A program made the position numbers and the translations under genes. The notes beneath the pieces are model-generated. The model did not search any database. It saw nothing but the letters and a program-made list of their open reading frames with translations, and was not told where the DNA came from. Source: Enteroscipio rubneri (lineage in GTDB: Bacteria > Actinomycetota > Coriobacteriia > Coriobacteriales > Eggerthellaceae). From it: DNA of 45,029 bases. The stretch's first letter is position 1, and each line of letters opens with the position of its first letter. Where the stretch lies: the NCBI RefSeq assembly GCF_002899715.1, contig NZ_PPEK01000017.1:1-45029 (forward strand), read 5' to 3'. This document shows positions 34,101 through 42,482 of the stretch, in pieces.

Positions 34101-34729
34101 GCCCAACCCCATCCGCCTGCGGTGAGCAGCTTGCGGAACTCTGCACGTAGCGCGCCGCCCGACTGCTCGATCCGTTCGAGCAGGGTCTCGAAATTCCAGA
34201 ACTCGATGAATCGGGCACGGTCTTCGGGGTGGATCATGTGCTCGAGCACGTCAGCGAACATGACATCGAGCGCGCCGGCGGACGGCGGCATGACGTACTT
34301 GTCGGGTTCGCTGTAGAGCACTTTGTACGCGTTGCCGGTGACATTGATCTCGAACAGCTCGTCATATGACGAAGGCTCGCTGAGCGTTGCGAACAGGCTG
34401 CGGCTGCTATCGTCGACCGACCGACCCGAGAATAGCACGCAGGGCCCCTCGTCAAGCCATTCCAATTCGACGCACGTGATCTCGTACCATTGATCGAGCC
34501 GCTCGCTGTAAATGACGGTCTGATTCACACTCGCGTGCGTGTCGGCCTGCCAAGGGCAGTCGTGGCAGGGCTCGGATGCGCCTCGGAAGCATTCGTAGCA
34601 GAGCGCTCCGATGCGCCCTCCGGGAAATACCCGTCGCGAGGCTCGATCCATATAGACGACCCGGTAGGATCGGTCAATGACGTAGGTGTGGCCCGGCTGC
34701 GGTGCTTGTCGGTTTGCGTCGGCCGGCAT
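31190..34729 (-). CDS. Cyclic-di-GMP protein: PAS-GGDEF-EAL-PAS-GGDEF
   Basis: A 1179-residue cytoplasmic protein with no clear membrane segment. The N-terminal PAS-like part holds a CX2CX7CX2C group (residues 44-58). GGDEF domain 1 reads GGDDF (residues 331-335) and lacks the RxxD inhibitory site. The EAL domain (about 430-680) keeps EAL, VSVNISRADL, LELEITES, MDDFGSGYSS, KIDMNFL and AEGAET, so it should be an active phosphodiesterase. A PAS-like region follows (about 710-840, DVTEQRQREL end). The C-terminal GGDEF domain has an intact GGDEF (1073-1077) and RKQD five residues upstream, so it is probably a product-inhibited cyclase. It could both make and break cyclic-di-GMP. ATG 34729 follows AAAGGAG. 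Divergent from a universal stress protein. Confidence 0.9.
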   Translation of the reverse strand: MPADANRQAPQPGHTYVIDRSYRVVYMDRASRRVFPGGRIGALCYECFRGASEPCHDCPWQADTHASVNQTVIYSERLDQWYEITCVELEWLDEGPCVLFSGRSVDDSSRSLFATLSEPSSYDELFEINVTGNAYKVLYSEPDKYVMPPSAGALDVMFADVLEHMIHPEDRARFIEFWNFETLLERIEQSGGALRAEFRKLLTAGGWGWAAQTIVSVKRGEGGETVVMCFISDIDDEVREREARAQDAQMLLLKERDPLTGLYNASTFFSKAHEFVADNPSKRYEAVYLDIEHFKLFNEWYGREAGDEALQSVAESIARLTREGGVAGYLGGDDFALILPQGTATQDLIDEDLRRKPLASEDALGFQPLAGVCPVEGNGDAIVTACDHAMIAMNSVKSVYGKRIAWYEPSMSEEMEDETKTLLEVRQALKNREFVLHWQPQCSTRTSRIVGLEALVRWNHPERGLVMPGAFIPILERTGFIANLDRYVWEEACRHIRSWLDRGGTPLPVSVNISRADLYAIDVVDTIESLVNLYGIERGLLELEITESAYAEDERMTQAVNELKELGFTILMDDFGSGYSSLNMLKDITVDVIKIDMNFLNRQHNIQRGEGILETIVSMARLMDLRIIAEGAETADQVEFLKSIGCDYAQGYYFYRPMSTESLEELIQDQDVVDYRGVLSPMVDTIDVDALVHEDAMSRTIVDNLIGGMAVYAVYDDRYELMQVNNEYYHVTGCNPVDLKERQTCIWQQTHPEDRDAMLSLFDAAEQHPISGAEGTIRRYRLNGELMWLKLRVFFLSRQEDRRLFYAAVEDVTEQRQRELSIIGSVNSDARLFELLNAQSAHHWCFNVTRGSFLNAFDRELLGAKLDMRFVDWLDYDLRATIGAGVRPAGGYEAVAEFLNLDDMLARFAQGFSSHVMEYRRLSDPAERPDAPSSDACPPQNTAGAREGAAPQERWAELRYHLMRFDESDDVYAYLYVIDIDERKRRELRLADQAQRDSLTGLLNRQTASARIPDAFAATINDGKTGAFVIVDLDDFKNVNDGYGHLMGDRVLSGIGQHLKAAFRKQDLICRWGGDEFIVYCNDIGYDDIERRVRGLCTETWETEAGPGATVALTVSAGVAMVPEHGTRFTTVYERADAALYQAKSEGKAQFRLYETGMQPHITAHDRDEGETSRKNASA

Positions 34730-34923
34730 GCGCGCTCCTTTTCTCGATCTTGTCCATATTGTAGGGCCTTGCTGCTCGGTTGTGCCTGCCAATCGCAAAA
34801 AGCTTCGCATGCGGCACGCGTCGGCGAGGTTGAACGCGCCTGCGATAGTGCACGAGGATCGCCGTGCACGCAGCGCCGCGAATGTGCGATACTGGATGTG
34901 TGATGCGGCGGGAAGGAGACGTC

Positions 34924-35403
34924 ATGAAGTTCGCCAACATCCTGGTTCCCTTCGACAATTCCGAGCATGCCCAAAGCGCTCTGCGCATTGCGCTCGACCT
35001 TGTCGGGGACGAGGCGTCTGCTGAATTGCACGTGATAACCGTGCTGCCGACGGCAACGCTGGCCGCGACCTATGACGCTTCGGGGAATCCGCTCGCGCGA
35101 TCGGCGCTCAGGTTCGCGAACTACGATGTGTACGAAAACGTGATGGGCAGCATCTTGAGCAATGCGAAGGAAGAGCTGCTCGATAGCATCGGCGATGCGC
35201 TCGATGAGGTATCCTGCTCGGTTACGGTAGAGGCCGTGGTATCCGCCTCGCCAGCCGACGGCATCACCGAATACGCCGAAGATCATACCTGCGATCTTAT
35301 CGTTATGGGCCGGCGGGGCCTGGGAGCATTGCGGGGCATGCTCGGTAGCGTCAGCTACGCGGTGCTTCGAAACGCGGATATGCCGGTGCTCACGGTGAAA
35401 TAG
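34924..35403 (+). CDS. Universal stress protein (UspA family)
   Basis: A 159-residue single-domain Usp. It begins KFANILVPFDNSEHAQSALR with the usual Asp after the first strand, and ends with the ATP-binding pattern G-2X-G-9X-G(S/T) in MGRRGLGALRGMLGSVS. These small cytoplasmic proteins bind ATP and help survival under stress; the exact role here is unknown. AAGGAGA precedes ATG 34924. It is divergent from the GGDEF/EAL gene across a 194-base gap and is followed by a small hairpin. Confidence 0.93.
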   Translation: MKFANILVPFDNSEHAQSALRIALDLVGDEASAELHVITVLPTATLAATYDASGNPLARSALRFANYDVYENVMGSILSNAKEELLDSIGDALDEVSCSVTVEAVVSASPADGITEYAEDHTCDLIVMGRRGLGALRGMLGSVSYAVLRNADMPVLTVK

Positions 35404-35408
35404 CGTAA

Positions 35409-35426
35409 GGCCCGTTTTATCGGGCC
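35409..35426. terminator. Short hairpin after the universal stress protein gene
   Basis: GGCCCG and CGGGCC form a perfect 6-bp stem around TTTTAT, just after the stop and before a convergent gene. It is short and lacks a T-run, so it is a weak terminator candidate. Confidence 0.45.
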
Positions 35427-35504
35427 GCACGCTCTGCGGCTTTGCATTGCAGGTTTTGGCAAAGGTGTTCCGGCGGCGTCGTTCCGGCACCGATTATCCG
35501 GCGT

Positions 35505-36953
35505 TCAGCTGTTCTCCAAAAACGCCGCGAGTTCGCTTCGGCTGTGCACGCCCAGCTTCCCGTAGATGCTCTGGACGTGAGCGCGCACAGTGTTGATGCT
35601 GATGAGTAGCTCGTCGCGTATGTCCCTATTGCTGCGCCCACGTGCGAGCATGATGAGCACGGTCAGCTCGCGGTTCGAGAGGCTGTATTCGGCGGCCATG
35701 CGTTCACACAGGTTGCGCAGGTGCTCCTGGCGCGCTTTCTCGAAGTCGATCCCTTCATGTTCGTACGCTTCGGGCGAATCGTTCACAGCTGATTCGACGA
35801 GGTTCGCGAGGCTGCGGTTCGAGAAGACGAGGGTGATTCCCGCGACCAGCAGCATCACTGCTACGATGATGCAGATGAGAAAGATGCCGTTATCGTATAG
35901 GGAGGGAAGGAAGCTATACCCGATGGCGTAGCCCAGCACGGTCCCTCCGATGAACGAGAAGCGCCCGAATGCCATGATCTTCATGCGAATGCCCCGGTGC
36001 TGATACGCGGCGGCCGCGATGAGGCACCATGATATGATGTCGAAGACGATGTACAGCATATTCACCGGGATGAACAGGAGCGGCGAATCGGCCCCGATGA
36101 CGAGCGAGACCAGCACCGCGATGACCACGCAGAACGTGAGCAGGTAGTACATGCGCTCCACCAAGCGGTAGGACAGGCCCAATGCGGCGACGCATGTCAG
36201 AACCATGCAGCCTATGAGCGCCCAGAACAGCGTGATCTGAGGATAGTCAAACCCCGTCGACTCGCTGAACATCGTTTTCGTGATGCCGGTGATGAGGGCG
36301 AATAAGCAGAACACGATGGAGAAGCGCCAGAAGTCATGCGGCACGGCTTCTGGCGGATCGTTTTGCAGCTTTTGGCAGTATTTCCTGAGAGAGGATCCCG
36401 ATCCGGTGAGAAGAAGGGCGCTCAGCAGCAGCGGCACGGCAACGAACAGGACGACGGAGTAGCCGAACGGCACGCCGATACCGAGGAACCAGACAAGAAG
36501 GGCAAGAGAGCTCGAAACCGCGACGTAGAGCAGCGTGCGTCGTGCTCCCTGCTCGCTCAGCAGATAGGCGAGCCTCAAGGTGAGAAGCGAAGTGCCTGCT
36601 CCGGCAGCCAGGCATCCTGCGATGAGGAGCTGCTCGCTTCCAGCACCTTGCGTGGAGAGAACCATCAGAAGATCGCCCAAGGCGGCGATGCATCCGGCTA
36701 GTGGAATAGTCCATCGGCGATAGAGCATCGCGCAGACGTGCTTTTGAAAGAGAAAGCACAGCAGGAACGCTGCTACCGATACGCTGTTGGGCACCACGAA
36801 TATAAGCAGAGGCGCTCGCTCGCTTGCAAGGCTCCAGTCTATCCAGGGGTTTCCGTAGAAAGCCAAATATACCCAGGCCAGCAAGAACGTGAAACTGAGA
36901 AGCTGCAGATTCGGCCACCGTTTCCCCACCTCTGCGAATACGCTCTTCCGCAT
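35505..36953 (-). CDS. Membrane-embedded LuxR-type transcriptional regulator
   Basis: A 482-residue regulator with about 12 membrane segments and a C-terminal LuxR helix-turn-helix (LSNRELTVLIMLARGRSNRD, then ISINTVRAHVQSIYGKLGVH). It is the third of this class in the window and the most divergent, for example RE-LT in place of RE-TE at the HTH start. ATG 36953 was chosen because GAAGGGGC precedes it and the reading starts just before the first helix; an ATG at 37028 would overlap the TorD gene by 37 bases. It is the last gene of the operon dmsA-dmsB-torD-luxR, so it is probably made with its target and may autoregulate. The signal is unknown. Confidence 0.83.
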   Translation of the reverse strand: MRKSVFAEVGKRWPNLQLLSFTFLLAWVYLAFYGNPWIDWSLASERAPLLIFVVPNSVSVAAFLLCFLFQKHVCAMLYRRWTIPLAGCIAALGDLLMVLSTQGAGSEQLLIAGCLAAGAGTSLLTLRLAYLLSEQGARRTLLYVAVSSSLALLVWFLGIGVPFGYSVVLFVAVPLLLSALLLTGSGSSLRKYCQKLQNDPPEAVPHDFWRFSIVFCLFALITGITKTMFSESTGFDYPQITLFWALIGCMVLTCVAALGLSYRLVERMYYLLTFCVVIAVLVSLVIGADSPLLFIPVNMLYIVFDIISWCLIAAAAYQHRGIRMKIMAFGRFSFIGGTVLGYAIGYSFLPSLYDNGIFLICIIVAVMLLVAGITLVFSNRSLANLVESAVNDSPEAYEHEGIDFEKARQEHLRNLCERMAAEYSLSNRELTVLIMLARGRSNRDIRDELLISINTVRAHVQSIYGKLGVHSRSELAAFLENS

Positions 36954-36991
36954 GCGGAACGCCCCTTCCACGTGCTGCGAAACCTCCCTCG

Positions 36992-37729
36992 TCAGGGCTT
37001 CGCCATCTCTCGGGCCCTGCCCTCCCATAGAGGCCGGATCTCCTTCGCCAAGCTGCCGCAGGCCCGCGCGAACCGGACGAGCAACCGTGCGCATACAGCA
37101 TAGTACCCCTGCGGGGCGTCGCAGCTGAGCGCGCGCGAAAAACGGGGGAGCCATGTCAGAAGATGCTCGTTGACGATTCGATCCATGCCTATTGCAAGAG
37201 ACGACAGGGCGGGGTAATCTGCACGAGCGCCGTTCGCAATGGTTTCTTGCGCCCGACTCGAAACAAGATAGAGGAAGGCGAGCTCTAAGGCCACGTGATC
37301 GTCCGCCACGGCGGGATAGCGCGCCGGCAGCGCGCCCTGCGAGCGATACAGCGCGCGCACCTCAAGGGTCGAGTTCTGCAAAAGCAGGCGGTCCTCCCCC
37401 CGATAGACCGACTCCCATGGCGGGGCCGGTAGACGCGCGGGGCCTATGAACAGGCGCGTGTACTCCATCTTCAGGCGCTCGACGGCTTCGTCTCTGCGGT
37501 CGGCGGTGCGTGCGAGAAACGCGTGGGCGTCGGCCGTGGTATCGCCTTCGTCCAGCGACATCATGCGGAAGGCGGCCTCGACGGCGGGACTGTGCAGCGC
37601 CGCGAGTTGAGCGGCCGTCGGTTCGACGCCGAACACACTTTGGAAGGTCCTCGCGAGCACCGCCTGGGCGGAAAGCCGTTCCGCAAGATCGGAAGGCGTG
37701 CAGGTACAATGCGTGCTGGTCGTATGCAT
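36992..37729 (-). CDS. TorD-family chaperone for the second reductase
   Basis: A 245-residue TorD-family chaperone. The signature is EYTRLFIGPARLPAPPWESV, with DDHVALELAFLYLVS and NEHLLTWLPRFSRAL further on. It should bind the Tat signal and apo-form of the DmsA-like protein at 38382-41084. It is longer than the first TorD (213 residues) because of extra N-terminal sequence including a CTC cysteine pair. ATG 37729 has GGAG upstream. It lies between the dmsB and luxR genes in the same operon. Confidence 0.9.
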   Translation of the reverse strand: MHTTSTHCTCTPSDLAERLSAQAVLARTFQSVFGVEPTAAQLAALHSPAVEAAFRMMSLDEGDTTADAHAFLARTADRRDEAVERLKMEYTRLFIGPARLPAPPWESVYRGEDRLLLQNSTLEVRALYRSQGALPARYPAVADDHVALELAFLYLVSSRAQETIANGARADYPALSSLAIGMDRIVNEHLLTWLPRFSRALSCDAPQGYYAVCARLLVRFARACGSLAKEIRPLWEGRAREMAKP

Positions 37730-37797
37730 GATGGCTCCGATCGTGAGGGCGCGCCGCCCTTGAATGCGGGGCGGCGCGCAGGGAGGAAGGAGGGGTC

Positions 37798-38379
37798 TTA
37801 AACGAACTTCTCGGCGAATGCGCTCTCGAGCGCGGCGGGCCGGGGGTTGATGCGCAGGGAGGGCGCCGTCTGATCGGCTGAAGGCAGGATGGGCAACTCG
37901 TCGACCACGCTGTCCCCGTGAATCTTCTGCAGTTCGTCGACATCGCCGAACTCAAGACAGCGCATGAGGCAGGCGTCCACGCATACCGGGTTGCCTCCCT
38001 GATCGCGCACGTCTTTGCATGCGTCGCACTTCCTGACGACGTTCTCTTCCTCGAAGTACTGCGGCTCCCCGTAGGGGCATGCAGCGACGCATGCCTTGCA
38101 ACCGATGCACGTCTCCTCGTCGTATTGCACGGTGCCGTCGTCCTCGTCGATGTGCATCGCACCGACGGGGCAGCTGGCTACGCAGGCCGGACTGAAGCAG
38201 TGGTTGCATGCACCTGAGTAGTGATAGAATCCGGGGCGGGGGTAGTCGCCCGTTTCGAACGAACGCACGACGCGGTAGCTGATGCCCGCAGGAAGGCCGT
38301 TCTTGTCCTTGCAGGCCACCTGGCAGGTTCTGCATCCGATGCAGAGCGTGCTATCGAAGTAAAAACCGAGTTTTCCCAT
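37798..38379 (-). CDS. DmsB-type four-cluster ferredoxin subunit, second operon
   Basis: A 193-residue electron-transfer subunit with four Cys groups: CIGCRTCQVACKDKN, CNHCFSPACVASCPVGAM, CIGCKACVAACPYGEP, and KCDAC with CVDACLMRCLEFG. It should carry four [4Fe-4S] clusters and pair with the DmsA-like protein encoded two bases upstream. AGGAGG lies across the dmsA stop, so the genes are coupled. In the fourth group the usual CP pair is CL (CVDACLM), which leaves the cysteines intact. No membrane-anchor gene follows, so its electron donor is unknown. Confidence 0.92.
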   Translation of the reverse strand: MGKLGFYFDSTLCIGCRTCQVACKDKNGLPAGISYRVVRSFETGDYPRPGFYHYSGACNHCFSPACVASCPVGAMHIDEDDGTVQYDEETCIGCKACVAACPYGEPQYFEEENVVRKCDACKDVRDQGGNPVCVDACLMRCLEFGDVDELQKIHGDSVVDELPILPSADQTAPSLRINPRPAALESAFAEKFV

Positions 38380-38381
38380 GG

Positions 38382-41084
38382 CTAGTCCTCCTGATCCTCG
38401 GCTTGGCATGCGGGCATGACGAGGGGCCTCTCCCAGTCGACGGGCTTGGCGTCGACCTTGGCGATGGAGCAGACCTGCGTGTTATAGCCCGAGGTCCCGC
38501 ATCCGGTGGCGATGGGCGCGCACAGGGTGTTGCCCGAGCCTCCGAGATCGAACCCTGTTTCAGGATCTATCTCCACCCAACCGCCGTGCGGCAGCGCCAC
38601 CACGCCTTCGCAGATGCGGTTCGTGACGCACGCCTGCCTGACCACGGTGCCGTAGTCGTTGGAAGCCTGCACTGTGTCGCCCTCTTCGATGCCGAGGGCT
38701 GCCGCATCGCGCGCATTGATGTACAGGGGACGCTTCCATGCCTCGCGGAGCTGTGCGACATCGTCGAAGTGGGAATGCGAGGTGCGCGGATAATGAGGGT
38801 TGTACACTTGGAAGGGATACGCGCCTTTTGTCTTTGAGGCGACGTCGCTGAACGTGTCCCCGTATCCGCCGATTGGAGGCGTGTAAGTGGGCAGGGGAGG
38901 AACTTCGCTAAAGCCCATTCGCCGCGATACCTCGTTGACGCGCCGGCAGTAGAGTTCCATCTTACCGCTCTCGGAGTTCATGGGATGCCCTTCCGGGTCG
39001 TCGTGGAACTCGCGGTAGGCGATATGCCCGTACGGGTCTCCCTCTTTGCGGGGGACGGCGAATACGCCTTGCATTCTCATCTCGGAAAACGCAATGCGGC
39101 CCTCCTGCGGCTGCCCCTCCACGCCGAGCTCGTCGATATCCTGCTGGGTGAAGGAGATGAGCGGCTCGTAGCCGGAGCCGTCCTCGGTAGCCACCATCGC
39201 GCTCGACATCTGGAAGAACGACTGCTGCTCGTCGGAGTACGGGTACACGGTGTCCGGATCGAGGCCCCAGCGCGTGAGCAGCTCGCGTCCGATCCAGCTT
39301 GCGCGCTTTGTCTCCCATAGAGGTTCGCACACCTGGTTGCCAATAAAAGCCGATTCGCGTCCGGTGAACATGGCGAACTGCATAGGCGACTCCCATGGCG
39401 TGGCAAGGGGAAGCACGATGTCTGAGTACTGTGCATTCACGTTAAAATTGATAGCCTGCGTGACGACGAAATCGACGCTGCGGTAGGCTTCGATCGCCTG
39501 CATGAGGCCTTCGTGGCGGTGCATCATGTTGAGGGAATAATTGTATATGCAGTGAATGTCCAAGTCCCGTTCTTCGGCTTGCAAGAACTGCGCCATGCCG
39601 TTGTAGGTGTAGTGCTTGTTCAGTACCGCTGGCCAGATGATGGGGTCGTAGATGCAATCGTCTACAGGGTTGGGAATGTAGGGGAGCTTGCGCATGCCTG
39701 GGGTGATGAGGAAATCGCCGCCGTTGACGCCGGTGTCGCGTATGGAGCAGCCGGTCATATGCCCTGATTTGCCGAAGTGCCCGCCGAGTGCTGCCAGGGC
39801 CATGAATATCTGGGGCAGGCTGTCGGCGTTGTTTCCGCGCGCAGGTGCCCAGCTGGACAGTAAAGCCACCTTGTTGTCCTTGCCGAGAATGCGAGCGATG
39901 CGCTCGATATCTTCGGGCGCGATGCCGCAAATGTCCGCTGCCCATTCGGGAGATGCGGGAACGCCGCTGTAGGTGCCCAGCACATGATCCTTAAAATTCT
40001 GCTGAGGATCGCTGCCTTTGGGCATGCGGCCGGCGTCGAACCCGATGGTGCAGCGATCGACCACGTCCCAATCGATGAGCGGATTAGTTTCGGGATCGTC
40101 TTCCATAATCATGACGTAGGCGCATGCCAGCAAGAAGGCGGTGTCGGTTCCGGGTCTGATGGGTATCCATTCAGCCCCCAGCACCTCGGCGCTGTCCGTG
40201 TAGAACGGGTCGATGCTGATGAACGTACAGCCGGATTCCTTCATGGGCAGGTAGTTCGCCCAGAACGTCGTGCCGTCAGCGCTCCAAGCGGGGTTTACGC
40301 CCAGCATGATGGCGTACTCGCACGTGCGGGCGTCCATGCGGTCGTTCATGAAGTCTTTACCGCCGCTGTTCGATCCGGTGCCGTAGCCGAACATCTGCGG
40401 AACGCATTGGTACGAGCCGGCTGAAGCGGTGCCGTAATGGTACACCTGTCCACCAAAGGCGTTCAACACGTTGCCGAAATCGAGTCCCTTGATAAAGTAT
40501 TCGGCGAAGTCGGGCAGCTCTTTCGCCTCCAAGAGACTTGCGTCTGTCGGATTGAAGCCGCTACCCAGGATGCTGCGATTCCCATAGGCCTCTTTGATGC
40601 GGGCGATCTCGTCGGCAACGTAGTCGAGCGCCTCGTCCCAGCCGATGCGCTCCCACTCGTCAACGCCGCGCATATCGCCGTGGGAATTCTCGCCACCACC
40701 CGGCTGCCAATGCTTGCGCTTCATGGGGTATTTGATGCGGTCGGCAGAGAAGACGTCCATTCGACGAGCACGTCCGCGCAGGCACGCGCGGTGCTGAGGG
40801 TAGTCCTGGTTGTCTTCGTGAGTATCATCCGTTTTCAGCCGGATGACGGCTCCGTCCTTCACAAGCGCTTTCAGTCCGCACTTGCCTCCGCAGTGTGCCC
40901 AGCAGACGACCGGCAGCCAAGTTTCATCTTGGGATGCGGTCCCGTTTTCCGCAGGCGCTTCGGCAAGGTCGTTCTCGCATCCTGCAAGGCCCGCGGCGCA
41001 GAGTGCTGATGTGGCAGCCGCGCTGAGCGCGATGAAGCTTCGGCGGTCGAGCGTGATGGCGGATGGTGTTCGCAGTTCGGTCAT
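38382..41084 (-). CDS. DMSO reductase-family catalytic subunit with Tat signal and lipobox
   Basis: A 900-residue molybdopterin oxidoreductase. It has a Tat motif (LDRRSFIAL, R14-R15) and then a lipobox LAGC with Cys36, so it may be a Tat-exported lipoprotein. [4Fe-4S] ligands are C61, C65, C69 and C101. The molybdenum ligand is probably Ser221 in YGTASAG, aligned with the first DmsA. It is about 100 residues longer than the DmsA at 25506. The substrate is unknown; the family includes DMSO, TMAO, selenate and other oxide reductases, and catechol dehydroxylases in Eggerthella. ATG 41084 follows AGAGGGG. It heads the operon dmsA-dmsB-torD-luxR, which has no dmsC. Confidence 0.9.
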   Translation of the reverse strand: MTELRTPSAITLDRRSFIALSAAATSALCAAGLAGCENDLAEAPAENGTASQDETWLPVVCWAHCGGKCGLKALVKDGAVIRLKTDDTHEDNQDYPQHRACLRGRARRMDVFSADRIKYPMKRKHWQPGGGENSHGDMRGVDEWERIGWDEALDYVADEIARIKEAYGNRSILGSGFNPTDASLLEAKELPDFAEYFIKGLDFGNVLNAFGGQVYHYGTASAGSYQCVPQMFGYGTGSNSGGKDFMNDRMDARTCEYAIMLGVNPAWSADGTTFWANYLPMKESGCTFISIDPFYTDSAEVLGAEWIPIRPGTDTAFLLACAYVMIMEDDPETNPLIDWDVVDRCTIGFDAGRMPKGSDPQQNFKDHVLGTYSGVPASPEWAADICGIAPEDIERIARILGKDNKVALLSSWAPARGNNADSLPQIFMALAALGGHFGKSGHMTGCSIRDTGVNGGDFLITPGMRKLPYIPNPVDDCIYDPIIWPAVLNKHYTYNGMAQFLQAEERDLDIHCIYNYSLNMMHRHEGLMQAIEAYRSVDFVVTQAINFNVNAQYSDIVLPLATPWESPMQFAMFTGRESAFIGNQVCEPLWETKRASWIGRELLTRWGLDPDTVYPYSDEQQSFFQMSSAMVATEDGSGYEPLISFTQQDIDELGVEGQPQEGRIAFSEMRMQGVFAVPRKEGDPYGHIAYREFHDDPEGHPMNSESGKMELYCRRVNEVSRRMGFSEVPPLPTYTPPIGGYGDTFSDVASKTKGAYPFQVYNPHYPRTSHSHFDDVAQLREAWKRPLYINARDAAALGIEEGDTVQASNDYGTVVRQACVTNRICEGVVALPHGGWVEIDPETGFDLGGSGNTLCAPIATGCGTSGYNTQVCSIAKVDAKPVDWERPLVMPACQAEDQED

Positions 41085-41382
41085 ACAAGCCCCTCTCGTT
41101 TTTCGATGCCGCTGCACCGGTCGATCGCATACTAGACGCCGGGGGCGAGGTTGCCATCCTCCAAGTAGCTATTTCTAGCCTGCAGATATAGTCCTTTTCG
41201 ACTAGTGTCGCGATCATGCGGCCCTGACGTGGCAGGCTCTCCTTTTCGTAATGGCGGCGCAACGGCCATGCAACGCTCTTGAACGCTGCCGCCTGAAAGA
41301 GGCGGACGAGGGGACAATGGGCGCACCGAGCAATTCTTGCCGCAGCGCAGTGCGTGCGGCTCGCGTCGAAAGGATCCGCCTT
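41085..41382. promoter_or_regulatory. Divergent gap before the second reductase operon
   Basis: This 298-base gap is locally AT-richer (around 41160-41200) than the flanking genes, as expected for promoters. CGAC-TAGT-GTCG, a 4-bp dyad, lies near 41199. No confident -35/-10 pair or small gene was recognised. Confidence 0.3.
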
Positions 41383-42462
41383 ATGCCTGCTTCGATTCAT
41401 CCTGCCGTACAGCTTCATATTGTGCTCGACGAGGAAAGCTACGAGGGGGGCGACAGCGTCGAGATGGCGCGCCGCTTCGCCGCCGTGGCGCCGACGGAGG
41501 TCGTGCGCGCCAGCAAGGGCTCGCAACGTTCGAATGTGCTGCGGTTCGATCTGAGCGACGATGCAGCCGTCGAGCGGGCCGGCGACGACTCGGTTTGGCG
41601 CGATGCGCTCACCGCCTGGCTGGACGAGGAGTTCGATGAAACGACGGCGCTCGTGGCGCGCGAGAACGATGCGAGACGCAATAACGGGCAGCAGACGGTG
41701 CCGTTTCAATGGGCCGAAGTGAAGTTCGGCATGGGCCCCGTCATCGCCATTCGCATGAAAGGCTCGGCGATTCCGGCAGAGGCGGCAGGCTATGTGGCGC
41801 GTGCCCGGACGCTGCTCGTGCAAGGGGCCTTCGGGGCCGATCCTGTCTCGTCCATTCGTATCCCGGCGTGCGCCGCCATTGAGGTGCAGCGTGCGGAGTC
41901 GGAGGCGGCGGATATCATCCGCGAGGCCGAAGACGATCCGCGCGAATCCGATGTCGTTCCAGCAAAAGGAGTCCCTGCTGAGGCGCTCAAGGACATCGGA
42001 CGGGAAGAGCGTTCGTCGACTTCGGCGTCCGACATTATCGAGGCCGTGAACGAAGCCGCGGGCTTCAGCGACGACTCGCGCGGATGGGCGGCTGCCGATC
42101 CCGATGCTCAGAACGCCTGGGCTTCCTCTTCGGTACAGCGCGACGAGCCGACACGGGCCGATATAGAGGCGGCAGTCGCCGAGGCTGAAGCAGCCCTCCG
42201 ACGGGGCGATGATCCCGCCGACGCCGGAAACGAGCCGATGATGCAGGTTGTTGAGGTGGATCTGGGGCAGGACGATGCTGCATCCACCGCCGAGCTTTCG
42301 CCGAGGGACGAGGCGCGCGATCTTGACGCGGCTGAGGAAGCGTGTGCGCTATCCGACGAGGATGTGCCCGACAGCTTGGACTACCGCGTGTGGAACATCG
42401 CATACGCCGACGGTACCTCGGTACGGTTCGATTCAGTTCTCGGCGAAGCGCTGCTCGACTGA
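41383..42462 (+). CDS. Acidic protein of unknown function
   Basis: A 359-residue protein that I do not recognise. Residues 1 to about 165 look folded (HPAVQLHIVLDEESYEGGDS, VPFQWAEVKFGMGPVIAIRM). From about 165 to 330 it is highly acidic and Ala-rich, low complexity and probably disordered. A conserved-looking end follows (DSLDYRVWNIAYADGTSVRF). There is no signal peptide or membrane segment. ATG 41383 has AAAGGAT upstream; earlier in-frame sequence from 41251 has no good ribosome site. It is divergent from the dmsA operon and convergent with a broken flavodoxin gene, so context says little. Confidence 0.6.
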   Translation: MPASIHPAVQLHIVLDEESYEGGDSVEMARRFAAVAPTEVVRASKGSQRSNVLRFDLSDDAAVERAGDDSVWRDALTAWLDEEFDETTALVARENDARRNNGQQTVPFQWAEVKFGMGPVIAIRMKGSAIPAEAAGYVARARTLLVQGAFGADPVSSIRIPACAAIEVQRAESEAADIIREAEDDPRESDVVPAKGVPAEALKDIGREERSSTSASDIIEAVNEAAGFSDDSRGWAAADPDAQNAWASSSVQRDEPTRADIEAAVAEAEAALRRGDDPADAGNEPMMQVVEVDLGQDDAASTAELSPRDEARDLDAAEEACALSDEDVPDSLDYRVWNIAYADGTSVRFDSVLGEALLD

Positions 42463-42482
42463 CGGGACGAGGCGCCGCAGGA

